Positions 1 through 8,159 of a stretch of 46,619 nt of DNA are shown piece by piece; the first letter of the stretch is position 1; every line of letters begins with the position of its first letter. A program made the position numbers and the translations under genes. The notes below the pieces were generated by a model. That model was not told the origin of the DNA, ran no database searches, and saw nothing but the letters and a program-made list of their open reading frames with translations. Source of the DNA: Deltaproteobacteria bacterium (GTDB lineage: Bacteria > Desulfobacterota > WTBG01 > JAGOGO01); assembly GCA_017996625.1 (NCBI GenBank), contig JAGOGO010000008.1, forward strand, positions 1 to 46,619, read 5' to 3'.

Positions 1-1415
1 GATTGATTCCTGGTGCCGAACAGTTCAAAACCGCTCACCGGAGCCGTGGAGGTGACGATGAACCAGGCTGCTTCTGCCGGGAAGGAGAGACCATCAGTCG
101 TGCCGACATATTTTCCCCGGCCGGGCACTAGCTGAGTCTGGCCGGGCAGGACCGTCCCCGTGGCGGTATAGGGCATGATCAGCAAGCCACAGTCTGTATC
201 CGAAGGATTGTAGGCCACAATACCGGTCCACCAGGTGCTGTCGCTGGCAATATGGGGATAATAGAGCGTGGTAGCGGTTCGATCACTCAGTGGTATGCCT
301 TCCAGCTCACTGGGGCTGCCGAAGAGCTCCAGCCCAATGATGCCGCTGGCATCTCGAATCATGGCTGACTGAAGGCCAGGCTGCGGCACGCCGCCATAGA
401 AGCCGTCTATACTGAAGGATTGATGCTCAAAGGGAGCGAGGGAGAGAGTATGGCTGTCACCAGTATTACACTCGATGGTGAGGTCCTTGACCGAGGCAGT
501 AGTGTTGACGAGGGCGAGCCCGGTCCACCAGAAGGCATCGGAAGCAATGTGCGTGACCGGCATATCACCGCCGGCAGCTTCGCTCACCGCCGGAACAGCC
601 ACCCGATAAAGGCCCGGCTGGTAAAACTTGGTGTATCCCTCAGCCATGGTGGAGTCGGACTCGAGAATCAGGTAGCTGATACTGTCCGGATCGGCAAACT
701 CCGACCCGATGCTCAGCTCCAGCCGCTGGTGCGGAGTCAGGCTGATATCGAGAGACTCGGGCAGCAAATCACCGCCGCGGTCAAAAGCGAGGAGGGTTCC
801 TTGCAGGGTGGAACTGGGACTGGCGTTGATGACTGCAATCTCGGTTTCCCAGAAGCTGGTGGTGTCGCAGTGCGGGAAGTAGAGATCGCCTCCGGGCACC
901 CGCGAAAAGACCTGGACACGGTCGTTGCCTTGGTCAACCACATAGACCAGACCGTTGCCGTCGACTGCCACATCGGTCGGGTTGTCAAACTCGCCCACAG
1001 CGTAGCCGGAGTTGCCCCATTTCGCAACGTACTCTCCGTCAGGAGTAAACTTTTGAATGCGGTTGTTCCAGGTATCAGCAACATACACGAAACCGCGGCG
1101 GTCCACCCCGATTCCCTGGGGAAAATCGAACTGGCCGTTGCCGCTGCCCTCGCTGCCCCACTCATCCACTAATTCGCCGTCCACCGAGAATTTCTTGATG
1201 ACATCGTCGGCGTTAGCAACGTAGATATTTCCGCTGCCGTCGCTGGCAGTGGCCTGAGGACCGTTGAAGTACCACGGATTCGACAGCTGGGGCCACATCC
1301 GCACGTACTGGTACTGCTCGGCCGCCCGGCCCGAAGAAACGATACTGAACACAATGGCGGCTAGAAAAAGCACCACCCTGATGCCCTGATGGTTATCCAT
1401 TCTCTGCCCGTTCAT
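1..1415 (-). CDS. Secreted NHL-repeat protein with tandem C-terminal repeats (3' end outside window)
   Basis: The reading frame is open from an ATG at 1415, preceded by a good AAGGAGG site, to the left edge, giving about 471 residues without a stop. Residues about 12-31 form a signal peptide ending near GRAA. Residues about 45-175 hold NHL-type propeller blades, with repeated motifs such as GIGVDRRGFVYVADTWNNRI and DVAVDGNGLVYVVDQGNDRV. From about residue 178 a different unit repeats roughly every 100-106 residues. Its landmarks are YFPH...FWETEIAVIN, THIASDAFWWTGLALVN and YYPHIASDSTWWTGIVAYN, starting near bases 881, 563 and 262. NHL propellers usually mediate protein or ligand contacts outside the cell. 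The repeated C-terminal module resembles a beta-sandwich, but I do not recognise it. No enzyme function is claimed. Confidence 0.85.
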   Translation of the reverse strand, partial: MNGQRMDNHQGIRVVLFLAAIVFSIVSSGRAAEQYQYVRMWPQLSNPWYFNGPQATASDGSGNIYVANADDVIKKFSVDGELVDEWGSEGSGNGQFDFPQGIGVDRRGFVYVADTWNNRIQKFTPDGEYVAKWGNSGYAVGEFDNPTDVAVDGNGLVYVVDQGNDRVQVFSRVPGGDLYFPHCDTTSFWETEIAVINASPSSTLQGTLLAFDRGGDLLPESLDISLTPHQRLELSIGSEFADPDSISYLILESDSTMAEGYTKFYQPGLYRVAVPAVSEAAGGDMPVTHIASDAFWWTGLALVNTTASVKDLTIECNTGDSHTLSLAPFEHQSFSIDGFYGGVPQPGLQSAMIRDASGIIGLELFGSPSELEGIPLSDRTATTLYYPHIASDSTWWTGIVAYNPSDTDCGLLIMPYTATGTVLPGQTQLVPGRGKYVGTTDGLSFPAEAAWFIVTSTAPVSGFELFGTRNQ

Positions 1416-1781
1416 AGCCGAACCTCCTTTCAGCCTTCCGCTCCGTGCAACAACCGCGAAACACAAAGGAGCAGCACGCACCTTTCTTTCAGGGTATTCT
1501 GCCTCAAAGATCGATTATGCTCTGGCTGCGGATGATAATCAATACAAAATAACGGCATAGTGTGTCCGCCTCGGTCCTAGCCGGATGGATTGCCTGAGCA
1601 GTGGTGTCCGGCCTGGTCAGAAAGAAAATGCTCTCTCCGAGAACAAGGGCTCAGCATAAAAACCGCGATTTCCCAAATAGCGATTGACAAGAATGGTCCA
1701 TTTTCGATACAGTAAAAGGTATTCGGGTAGGATTCAGCTTGTTTGTCGGTCTTCTCACCTTGTTGACTTGGAGGTCATCCT
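1416..1781. other. Divergent intergenic region
   Basis: This stretch separates the divergently transcribed NHL gene and thiamine-diphosphate enzyme gene. Besides the two ribosome binding sites and the plus-strand promoter listed separately, I see no ORF with a ribosome binding site and no RNA gene. Confidence 0.5.
1684..1713 (+). promoter_or_regulatory. Candidate sigma-70 promoter of the thiamine-diphosphate enzyme gene
   Basis: A perfect TTGACA at 1684-1689 is followed after 18 bp by TACAGT at 1708-1713 (4 of 6 to TATAAT). It would give a leader of about 60 nt before the ATG at 1782. Confidence 0.5.
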
Positions 1782-3509
1782 ATGAAGTCTATACACGAAA
1801 CAGGCTGTGGAGAGGCACTCCTTCATCTCCTTGAAACCCAACACATTGATTTTATTTTCTGCTCTCCACTTTCCGTCTGGGCGCCGCTCTGGGAGGCTCT
1901 TGCCCGCAAGCAGGCTGCGGGAAGTACCACCCCCCCCACCTATATCAATTGCCGTCATGAGGTTCTCGCGGCGGGACTGGCTGCAGGCTGCTATAAAACC
2001 ACCGGTCGCATGCAGACCATACTTCTCCCTACCGCTCTGGGAGTCCTCAATGCTGCCATGGCGATCCGGGGTGCCTATCAGGAACGTGTCCCTATGGTGG
2101 TGATGGCCCCGGATTCCTTCACCTTCGGTGAGATGCCGGGCCGCGATCCCGGAATGGAATGGCCGCCTCTGCTCGGGGATCTCGGAGGGCCGGCTCGGAT
2201 TGCGGAAGGATACGTTAAATGGGCCAAGGAGGTAAAGACTGCTCTTGAGCTTCCTGCTGCCTTTCGCCGCGCCTGCTATATCGCCGAAAGTGTACCCCGC
2301 GGTCCGGTGCTCCTGAGCATTCCTTTCGAAATACTCATCGACAGCATACCGTTTCAGCATCAGCAGCGCATCGTCCCCTACCCTCTGGTAGCTGCTGATG
2401 AAGCACTTAAAGCGGTGGCTCAACTGATTGTAAGCGCCAGCGAACCTATCATTATCACCGATCATGCAGGACGCTCAGGCCAGAATATCCGGACTCTCAC
2501 CTCGCTGGCGGAGCTCATCGGAGCGCCGGTCTTTGAGTTCTGGATGCCTACCTGCACTAACATTGCTTCGAACCATCCGCTCCACGGCGAAGGCATGGTG
2601 GAGGAAATGCTTGAGACTGCAGACTGCATTCTCGCTATCGCCAGCGATGCGCCGTGGCATCCGGCCGACAGGAAGCTCAAGAGAAATTGCAGTGTCATTG
2701 TGATCGAGGAAGACCCGATGAGGCCGCGCGCCTCCCACTGGGGCTACAAGACCGATTACTGCATTGCCGGCGACGTAGGAGCAAACCTGGCCGGTCTAGT
2801 ACGTCACGTGAAAAGCAGTTTCAGAAAAAAGCCGGATGCAGTTGCAGCCAGGGATAAGAGACTGAAACGGTGGCAGACACACAACGAACGCAGAAGAAAG
2901 GAATTCATACTTCAGGCCAACGAAGCGATGGCCGGCTCCTCTGATATCCATGCCGTGCAGCTCTTTCAGACGCTCGATGCTCTCCTTCCGAAGGATGCAA
3001 TCATCGTCGATGAAATCATTGCCCAGCTCAATCTCATGATGAAAGTCCTGTTTCAGCGAAACTCGTATCAGCATTATCGGGGGCTAATCGCCGGAGGCCT
3101 GGGAATGGGGATTTCTACTGCACTGGGCGTCAAGCTCGCAGACCCTCAGAGAACCGTGGTATGTATTATCGGCGACGGCTCATTCAGCTATAATCCCATT
3201 CCCGCCTGCTTCGGCATTGCTCAGCAGTACCGTCTTCCCCTGCTCGTTATTATCTGCAATAACCAGGGATACGCATCGCAGTCGTGGAACACATTCAAGT
3301 ACTTCCCTGATGGCTGGTCGGTCAAGACGAACACCTTTCTCGGCTCGACCATTGAACCGACTCCGGAATACTCAGCACTAGCTTCAGGCTTTGCCGGCTA
3401 CGGAGAGCGGGTTGACCATCCGGATGACCTGGAATCAGCCTTGCGCCGCGGTCTCGATGCTGTGCAAAGCGGCCGGCTGGCTGTGATCGACGTTCTGCTG
3501 AAGCCTTGA
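1782..3509 (+). CDS. Thiamine-diphosphate-dependent decarboxylase/synthase family enzyme
   Basis: This 575-residue protein has the three-domain layout of the acetolactate synthase, benzoylformate decarboxylase and oxalyl-CoA decarboxylase superfamily. The N-terminal pyrimidine-binding domain carries the catalytic glutamate in NCRHE (E60). The middle domain spans about 200-340. The C-terminal domain has the GDG...NN cofactor motif, GDGSFSYNPIPACFG near 464 and CNNQGY near 494. The ATG follows TTGGAGG at a normal distance and its own sigma-70 promoter. It converges with the Hdr/molybdoenzyme operon, ending 68 bp from it. The substrate cannot be read from the sequence. It could be a 2-oxo-acid decarboxylase or a carboligase; no CoA-binding or FAD-specific signature is obvious. 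Confidence 0.85.
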   Translation: MKSIHETGCGEALLHLLETQHIDFIFCSPLSVWAPLWEALARKQAAGSTTPPTYINCRHEVLAAGLAAGCYKTTGRMQTILLPTALGVLNAAMAIRGAYQERVPMVVMAPDSFTFGEMPGRDPGMEWPPLLGDLGGPARIAEGYVKWAKEVKTALELPAAFRRACYIAESVPRGPVLLSIPFEILIDSIPFQHQQRIVPYPLVAADEALKAVAQLIVSASEPIIITDHAGRSGQNIRTLTSLAELIGAPVFEFWMPTCTNIASNHPLHGEGMVEEMLETADCILAIASDAPWHPADRKLKRNCSVIVIEEDPMRPRASHWGYKTDYCIAGDVGANLAGLVRHVKSSFRKKPDAVAARDKRLKRWQTHNERRRKEFILQANEAMAGSSDIHAVQLFQTLDALLPKDAIIVDEIIAQLNLMMKVLFQRNSYQHYRGLIAGGLGMGISTALGVKLADPQRTVVCIIGDGSFSYNPIPACFGIAQQYRLPLLVIICNNQGYASQSWNTFKYFPDGWSVKTNTFLGSTIEPTPEYSALASGFAGYGERVDHPDDLESALRRGLDAVQSGRLAVIDVLLKP

Positions 3510-3529
3510 GAGGAAATTTAGAGGAAAAT

Positions 3530-3565
3530 CAGTATAGGTCTTATAGGCCTATATGACCTATACTG
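3530..3565. repeat. 36-bp near-perfect palindrome with 9-nt periodicity
   Basis: The 18-bp arms CAGTATAGGTCTTATAGG and CCTATATGACCTATACTG are reverse complements except for one mismatched pair, with no loop. The same stretch reads as 9-nt units (TATAGGTCT, TATAGGCCT, ATATGACCT). It lies between two convergent stop codons, so it may act as a bidirectional terminator, but it lacks a clear T-run. A related array lies at 10404-10444. Confidence 0.75.
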
Positions 3566-3577
3566 TTATCTCCCATC

Positions 3578-6448
3578 TCACTTCCCAGATCCCACACCCT
3601 TCTTTTGAGTGAAGTAATACGCTTCCGGTGCCGGCCGCACTGACCGGGGCAGCCACAGGGGCCGGCGCAGTCCGCCAGGGCCGGGCGCCGGGCGACAGAG
3701 CGCCTTCCATTTCATGTACACGTCCATCGATCGGTTGGTATCCACGAAGATGTCACCATACCGATCGTCGTGACCGGCTCTTTCAACCCGCACCATTTGG
3801 TGCCAGCAGTGCATTCCGCTCACCGGATCGGGATGAACCGGAAAGGCGATATCCTGATGCACTCCCGCATCATTCCACCATACCCGGCTGGTATCCGGAT
3901 CGGAACTCTGATACGGTCGCACACCCTCGATCTGGCGCATTTTCCATTGCCCTGGACCCAATTCCTTGAGCTCGACCCACGCGCTGGACGACCGCTCGAT
4001 CTGATCTTCCTGGTTCACTCGCCACCTACCCAGATGATGTGAGCAGGCTACCACCCCGGGTGCCAGGCCTTGAGTAACCCAGGCATGGAGGACAAAATAG
4101 CCGATCTCAGTATGTACTTTGAGCAGGTCGCCGGTCTTGATACCGCCGAGCTTCTCGGCGTCGACCGGATTGACCCACAGGGGGTTCTTATGGGATATCT
4201 CATACAGGTACTTGCCATTACCGGACCGTGTATGGATAAGGGTTGGAAGCCGAAAAATCGGCAGCAGCGTGTAGACTTTTCCCCGTGCATGATCCGGCCA
4301 CTTCACTGTCGGCAGGTACCGGTGATCGATCTGATCAGATGTCTTTCCTGATGATGCTTCCTGGCACGAGCGGTGAATGTGGCTGTGAATATACTCCGGC
4401 AGAGCGAATTCCGGCCACTTCCAGTCCGACAGGGTCTGCGAGAACAGCTCCAGCTTTCGAGACGGAGTATTGAAGCCATTCACCGCTCTCCCATCCACCA
4501 GTACTCCGATTGTTTTGCCTTCTTTAGCAATCACCCCGTTTTCAGCAATTGTAGCCCCGGCACAATCCTTTTCGGGAATCGTCCGTTCATGGAGCTGATA
4601 GACATCGGTCGTAACTTCAAAGGCCCCGTACTTTCTCATGTACGCCAACGGCGACAACGCTTCCTTCGCAGCTGCTTGAGGAAGACCAGGCACGGCATTC
4701 TCGAAAATCCAGCCGTAGTATTCATCCACTGTAATCTTCTGGCCGGGCCGATAGGGAGATTCAAACCACTGCCGGATTCCCATGGAACCGTCGGGATCAA
4801 TCGCCCAGGAAAGGTTGATCCAGAATTCGTCTTCTTCCCATACCTCGCCGGGATTCGCCTGATAGGTATAGTCCACCTTCTTGCCCTGCTTTTCCTGGAA
4901 CACACGCAGCACCGGCTGTCGGAAACCGATCCACCTGCTGGCGTGCGTTTCCTGGCTCATCAGGTCATGCCGCTCCGAGCTGTAGCCTACCGGCAATACG
5001 TAGTCTGCATACCAGGCAGTTTCGCTCCAGCTTGGCGTCAGCGCTGCATGCAGGCCGACATACTTCTCGTCACGGAGAACTTCAATCCAGGAGAATCCAT
5101 CCGGATACGTCCAGACCGGATTGAATACCCGGGTAACATAGACATCCACCCTACCGCGGCCTTCTTTCAGAAAATGCGGCAACAGGAAGGAAAGCTCATG
5201 ATGAGCCAGTGGCCACTCCGGCGGGTAGAGCAGTTCATTCCACTGCTTTTGCGGCGGCGGCGTCTTGAAGGTGGCGGGTACGAATTTGTTCCAAACGTTC
5301 AGGTTGTGGCCTCCTTTGCTGGCAACCGAACCAGTCAGTACATGCAGCAGCATCAATGCCCGTGCTGATTGCCAACCGCCGAGATTACCGGAAGCGCTGC
5401 CTCGCCAGAGATGCGATGAAAAACGGCTTCCGGCGTCAGCTATCTCCCGCGCCACTTGTACGATGGTCCGAGCGTCGATTCTGCTTTCACGAGCGGCAAA
5501 CTCAGGAGTGTACCGGGCATAATGCGCTCTCAGAGCCATGATCAGGGCATCGAAGTCCTTTCCATCAGTGTTGAAGCCAGGTATGTCCACCGCCTCCCAG
5601 TTGGTCCAGTTTTTCATGAAGAAAGCATCAAACCGTTCTTCATCCAGGATGACCTTGACCATGGCGAGCAACACTGCGGTCTCAGTGCCGGGATACGTGG
5701 GCAGCCAGTAATCGGCCATACTGGCGGTATTCGACAACCGCGGGTCCATGACCGCAAGCCTAGCGCCTGCCATCTTCCCATCAATAATGCGCTGCGCATG
5801 AGGATTGAAGTAGTGCCCTGTCTCCAGATGCGAGGACATCAAGAGAATGAATCGCGCGTTGGCGTGGTCCGGCGATGGCCGGTCGGCATGATGCCAGAGT
5901 ACATACCCGGTGCGTGCTGATGAAGAGCAGATATTGGTGTGGGAGTTATGCCCGTCAATGCCCCAGGCTTGCAGGGTCCGCTCCATAATGTAGTCATATC
6001 CCGGCCGGCCGACATGATACATCACCTCTTCACCGCGCTTTTCCTGAATCGCCCTTCGAATCCGCTGACCAAAGGTTCCCAGCACTTCTTCCCAGGAGAC
6101 GCGCACCCACTGACCGCTTCCTCGCGGCCCAACGCGCCGCAGAGGATAGAGCAGCCGGTCCGGATCATTAATCTGGTTTATTACCGCCGGACCTTTGGCG
6201 CAGACGCGGCCACGGCTGGCCGGATGCATCGGATTGCCTTCAAACTTTGCGACCTGGCCGGTTTCCTTATCAATGTACGCCAACAAACCGCAGGCAGATT
6301 CACAATTGAAACAGATGGTCGGGATCAGCTGATAATGCAGGCCCTTCTTCTGCGGCCATACGGATGGATCGTATTCGACCCAGTCCTCCCACTTTTCCAC
6401 CGGCGGATAGGAAGAAAGATGACCGCCGTCGCGTTTAAACGTAGTCAT
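3578..6448 (-). CDS. Molybdopterin (Mo/W-bisPGD) oxidoreductase catalytic subunit, cytoplasmic type
   Basis: This 956-residue protein belongs to the DMSO reductase superfamily. The N-terminal [4Fe-4S] site is Cys46-x2-Cys49-x3-Cys53-x29-Cys83, followed by the usual cofactor-binding domains and a C-terminal molydopterin dinucleotide-binding barrel (VNPVDAEKLGGIKTGDLLKV near 735). NICSSSARTGY places Cys174 where NapA and formate dehydrogenases have their metal-ligand Cys or Sec; this assignment is by eye. There is no twin-arginine signal: the protein starts MTTFKRDGGHLSS, so it should stay in the cytoplasm, unlike PsrA, PhsA or ArrA. The ATG follows CTGGAG. It is the last gene of the Hdr operon, 97 bp after the ferredoxin/NrfD gene. 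The substrate is unknown; context suggests a sulfur compound or another low-potential couple. Confidence 0.9.
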   Translation of the reverse strand: MTTFKRDGGHLSSYPPVEKWEDWVEYDPSVWPQKKGLHYQLIPTICFNCESACGLLAYIDKETGQVAKFEGNPMHPASRGRVCAKGPAVINQINDPDRLLYPLRRVGPRGSGQWVRVSWEEVLGTFGQRIRRAIQEKRGEEVMYHVGRPGYDYIMERTLQAWGIDGHNSHTNICSSSARTGYVLWHHADRPSPDHANARFILLMSSHLETGHYFNPHAQRIIDGKMAGARLAVMDPRLSNTASMADYWLPTYPGTETAVLLAMVKVILDEERFDAFFMKNWTNWEAVDIPGFNTDGKDFDALIMALRAHYARYTPEFAARESRIDARTIVQVAREIADAGSRFSSHLWRGSASGNLGGWQSARALMLLHVLTGSVASKGGHNLNVWNKFVPATFKTPPPQKQWNELLYPPEWPLAHHELSFLLPHFLKEGRGRVDVYVTRVFNPVWTYPDGFSWIEVLRDEKYVGLHAALTPSWSETAWYADYVLPVGYSSERHDLMSQETHASRWIGFRQPVLRVFQEKQGKKVDYTYQANPGEVWEEDEFWINLSWAIDPDGSMGIRQWFESPYRPGQKITVDEYYGWIFENAVPGLPQAAAKEALSPLAYMRKYGAFEVTTDVYQLHERTIPEKDCAGATIAENGVIAKEGKTIGVLVDGRAVNGFNTPSRKLELFSQTLSDWKWPEFALPEYIHSHIHRSCQEASSGKTSDQIDHRYLPTVKWPDHARGKVYTLLPIFRLPTLIHTRSGNGKYLYEISHKNPLWVNPVDAEKLGGIKTGDLLKVHTEIGYFVLHAWVTQGLAPGVVACSHHLGRWRVNQEDQIERSSSAWVELKELGPGQWKMRQIEGVRPYQSSDPDTSRVWWNDAGVHQDIAFPVHPDPVSGMHCWHQMVRVERAGHDDRYGDIFVDTNRSMDVYMKWKALCRPAPGPGGLRRPLWLPRSVRPAPEAYYFTQKKGVGSGK

Positions 6449-6545
6449 GGCAAATCTCCAGCAGATAATAGATGGTTATATACTACACAGGGACAGCACC
6501 AGAAAGCTATCGACGTTCGCACAACTGCTTGAAAACAAGGGACCG

Positions 6546-8096
6546 TCAACTATTCGGCACCCTCTGCCCGGCCATAATAAAGCACCAGTCATAGGCGAAA
6601 AGACCGGCGAGAACAAGCACGCTGGCACCAGCAGCCCACACCACACCGGCACCGGTGATGATAAGCACTGTCGGCACAATTCCGCCCAGGCCCACTGCTC
6701 CGATCCAGAAAAGAGCACGGTAGGGTCCATGGGTAATGAGATACGCGGCATAGCGGGCGTTATCGGTCGGATGTAGAATTGCCACTTCACCGAGAAGGAT
6801 CATCAGATGGATCAGCAGACTCATGATTACTACAATACGTCCGATTGCATACAGATGCGGGGTCATACCCAGACTCGCGGGAAAAAGCACAATCAATGCT
6901 CCTCCGGCGAGAACAGCCTGTATGATGTAATGAAGCGGCAGCAGTGGGGTCTGCCACAGGTCGCACCCTTCACACTGTCCGAACAGGAACCCGGTGTAGG
7001 CTGCCGCAAAAAAACCGGCCAGCACCGTCGGCCACATAAGCATGTCCGAAAACAGAGGAAAGCCAGTATAGTTCGTTGCCAGAAACAAACCGATGAAAAC
7101 GCTGTAGAGCGCCAGGCCGAAGGCGCCCCGGGTAAGCCACGATTTTCTGCTTGGATGCAGAACGATCTGGTAGAAACGCTCCTTGCGACTGAGATCAAAA
7201 ACCAGCATCACCGTAGTAGCCGCGATCAAAAGGAGCGCAAAAAAAGCAAGGGTCAGGTTAAGCAGTCGGCTGTACTGCAGCCAGCCGAACGTCAGACCAA
7301 CCGCCGGCACGGCGAAGAGACCGGAACCAAGCGACTTAAGCCAGAAGAGCGTCGGCACCTGCCATCCCCACGGTCGACCATGCGACACATCGTACGCTGC
7401 CAGCGTGTTCTTCTGCAGAAACGGACCGGTATCAAGAAAGGCAGCTTCTCCACCGTTGACGCTGGTGTTTCTTTCCGACCACATATAAAAAGCTTCATGC
7501 CTCGCAGCGGTCGGGTTCATGACGGATTCATCGGCTTCAATATAATAGACCTTAGGCCTGGTACCCTGCTCGGGCTTACGCACTCGAACACTTTGTCTGC
7601 TTGCGAGCCGGCTGATTTCGCTCTCACTTTGGTTCAGATCTCCCGCTACAATGGCATGTTCAGGGCACACCAGCACGCAGGCAGGTTCCAGTTCCGCTTC
7701 TATGCGATGAGCGCAATAATTGCACTTAGCCACGGTGTAGCGCTCAGGATCGACATAGATGGCATCATAGGGACAGGCCTGCATACAGGATTTACACCCC
7801 AGACAGCGGTTCGAATCGAAGTCAACGATGCCATCGCTGCGCTGGTACATCGCACCGACCGGACAGATCGCCACGCATGGCGGATTTTCGCAGTGGTTGC
7901 ACCGCATCACCAGAAATAATCTCCGGGCATGTGGAAATGTTCCCTTTTCGACATACTTCACCCAGGTGCGATTTACTCCTAAGGGAACACGATTCTCGGT
8001 TTTGCAGGCAACGGTGCAGGCATGACATCCAATGCACCTGCGCTGGTCGATCACAAAACCATACCGTTGAGTAGTCATATCACGTATTTTCTTCAT
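6546..8096 (-). CDS. Four-cluster ferredoxin fused to NrfD-type membrane subunit
   Basis: The ATG at 8096 (MKKIRDMTTQRYGF) is chosen over an in-frame ATG at 8129 because AAGGAG lies upstream of it; the product is 516 residues. Four cysteine clusters fill residues about 15-165: CIGCHACTVAC, CNHCENPPCVAIC, CLGCKSCMQAC and CNYC...CVLVC, the pattern of DmsB/PsrB electron-transfer subunits. From about 230 to the end there are about eight or more hydrophobic segments, matching NrfD/PsrC quinone-interacting subunits. Normally these are two proteins; here they are fused. With an uncleaved N-terminus lacking a signal, the ferredoxin part should face the cytoplasm, consistent with a non-exported catalytic partner encoded next door. 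It probably moves electrons between the molybdoenzyme and quinone. Confidence 0.88.
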   Translation of the reverse strand: MKKIRDMTTQRYGFVIDQRRCIGCHACTVACKTENRVPLGVNRTWVKYVEKGTFPHARRLFLVMRCNHCENPPCVAICPVGAMYQRSDGIVDFDSNRCLGCKSCMQACPYDAIYVDPERYTVAKCNYCAHRIEAELEPACVLVCPEHAIVAGDLNQSESEISRLASRQSVRVRKPEQGTRPKVYYIEADESVMNPTAARHEAFYMWSERNTSVNGGEAAFLDTGPFLQKNTLAAYDVSHGRPWGWQVPTLFWLKSLGSGLFAVPAVGLTFGWLQYSRLLNLTLAFFALLLIAATTVMLVFDLSRKERFYQIVLHPSRKSWLTRGAFGLALYSVFIGLFLATNYTGFPLFSDMLMWPTVLAGFFAAAYTGFLFGQCEGCDLWQTPLLPLHYIIQAVLAGGALIVLFPASLGMTPHLYAIGRIVVIMSLLIHLMILLGEVAILHPTDNARYAAYLITHGPYRALFWIGAVGLGGIVPTVLIITGAGVVWAAGASVLVLAGLFAYDWCFIMAGQRVPNS

Positions 8097-8159
8097 GGTG
8101 TAAGCGAATCTCCTTTGCAGACAGGGCATGTTTCCGCACTAGGACGGAAGCGGAACCCA

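Noticed and set aside
420-1172. Long plus-strand open frame of 250 codons
   Set aside because: It is antisense to the NHL gene, whose minus frame is uninterrupted for 471 codons with signal peptide, repeats and ribosome binding site.
4373-5368. Plus-strand open frame of 331 codons
   Set aside because: Antisense shadow of the molybdoenzyme gene; the product is low-complexity Arg/Pro-rich and has no ribosome binding site.
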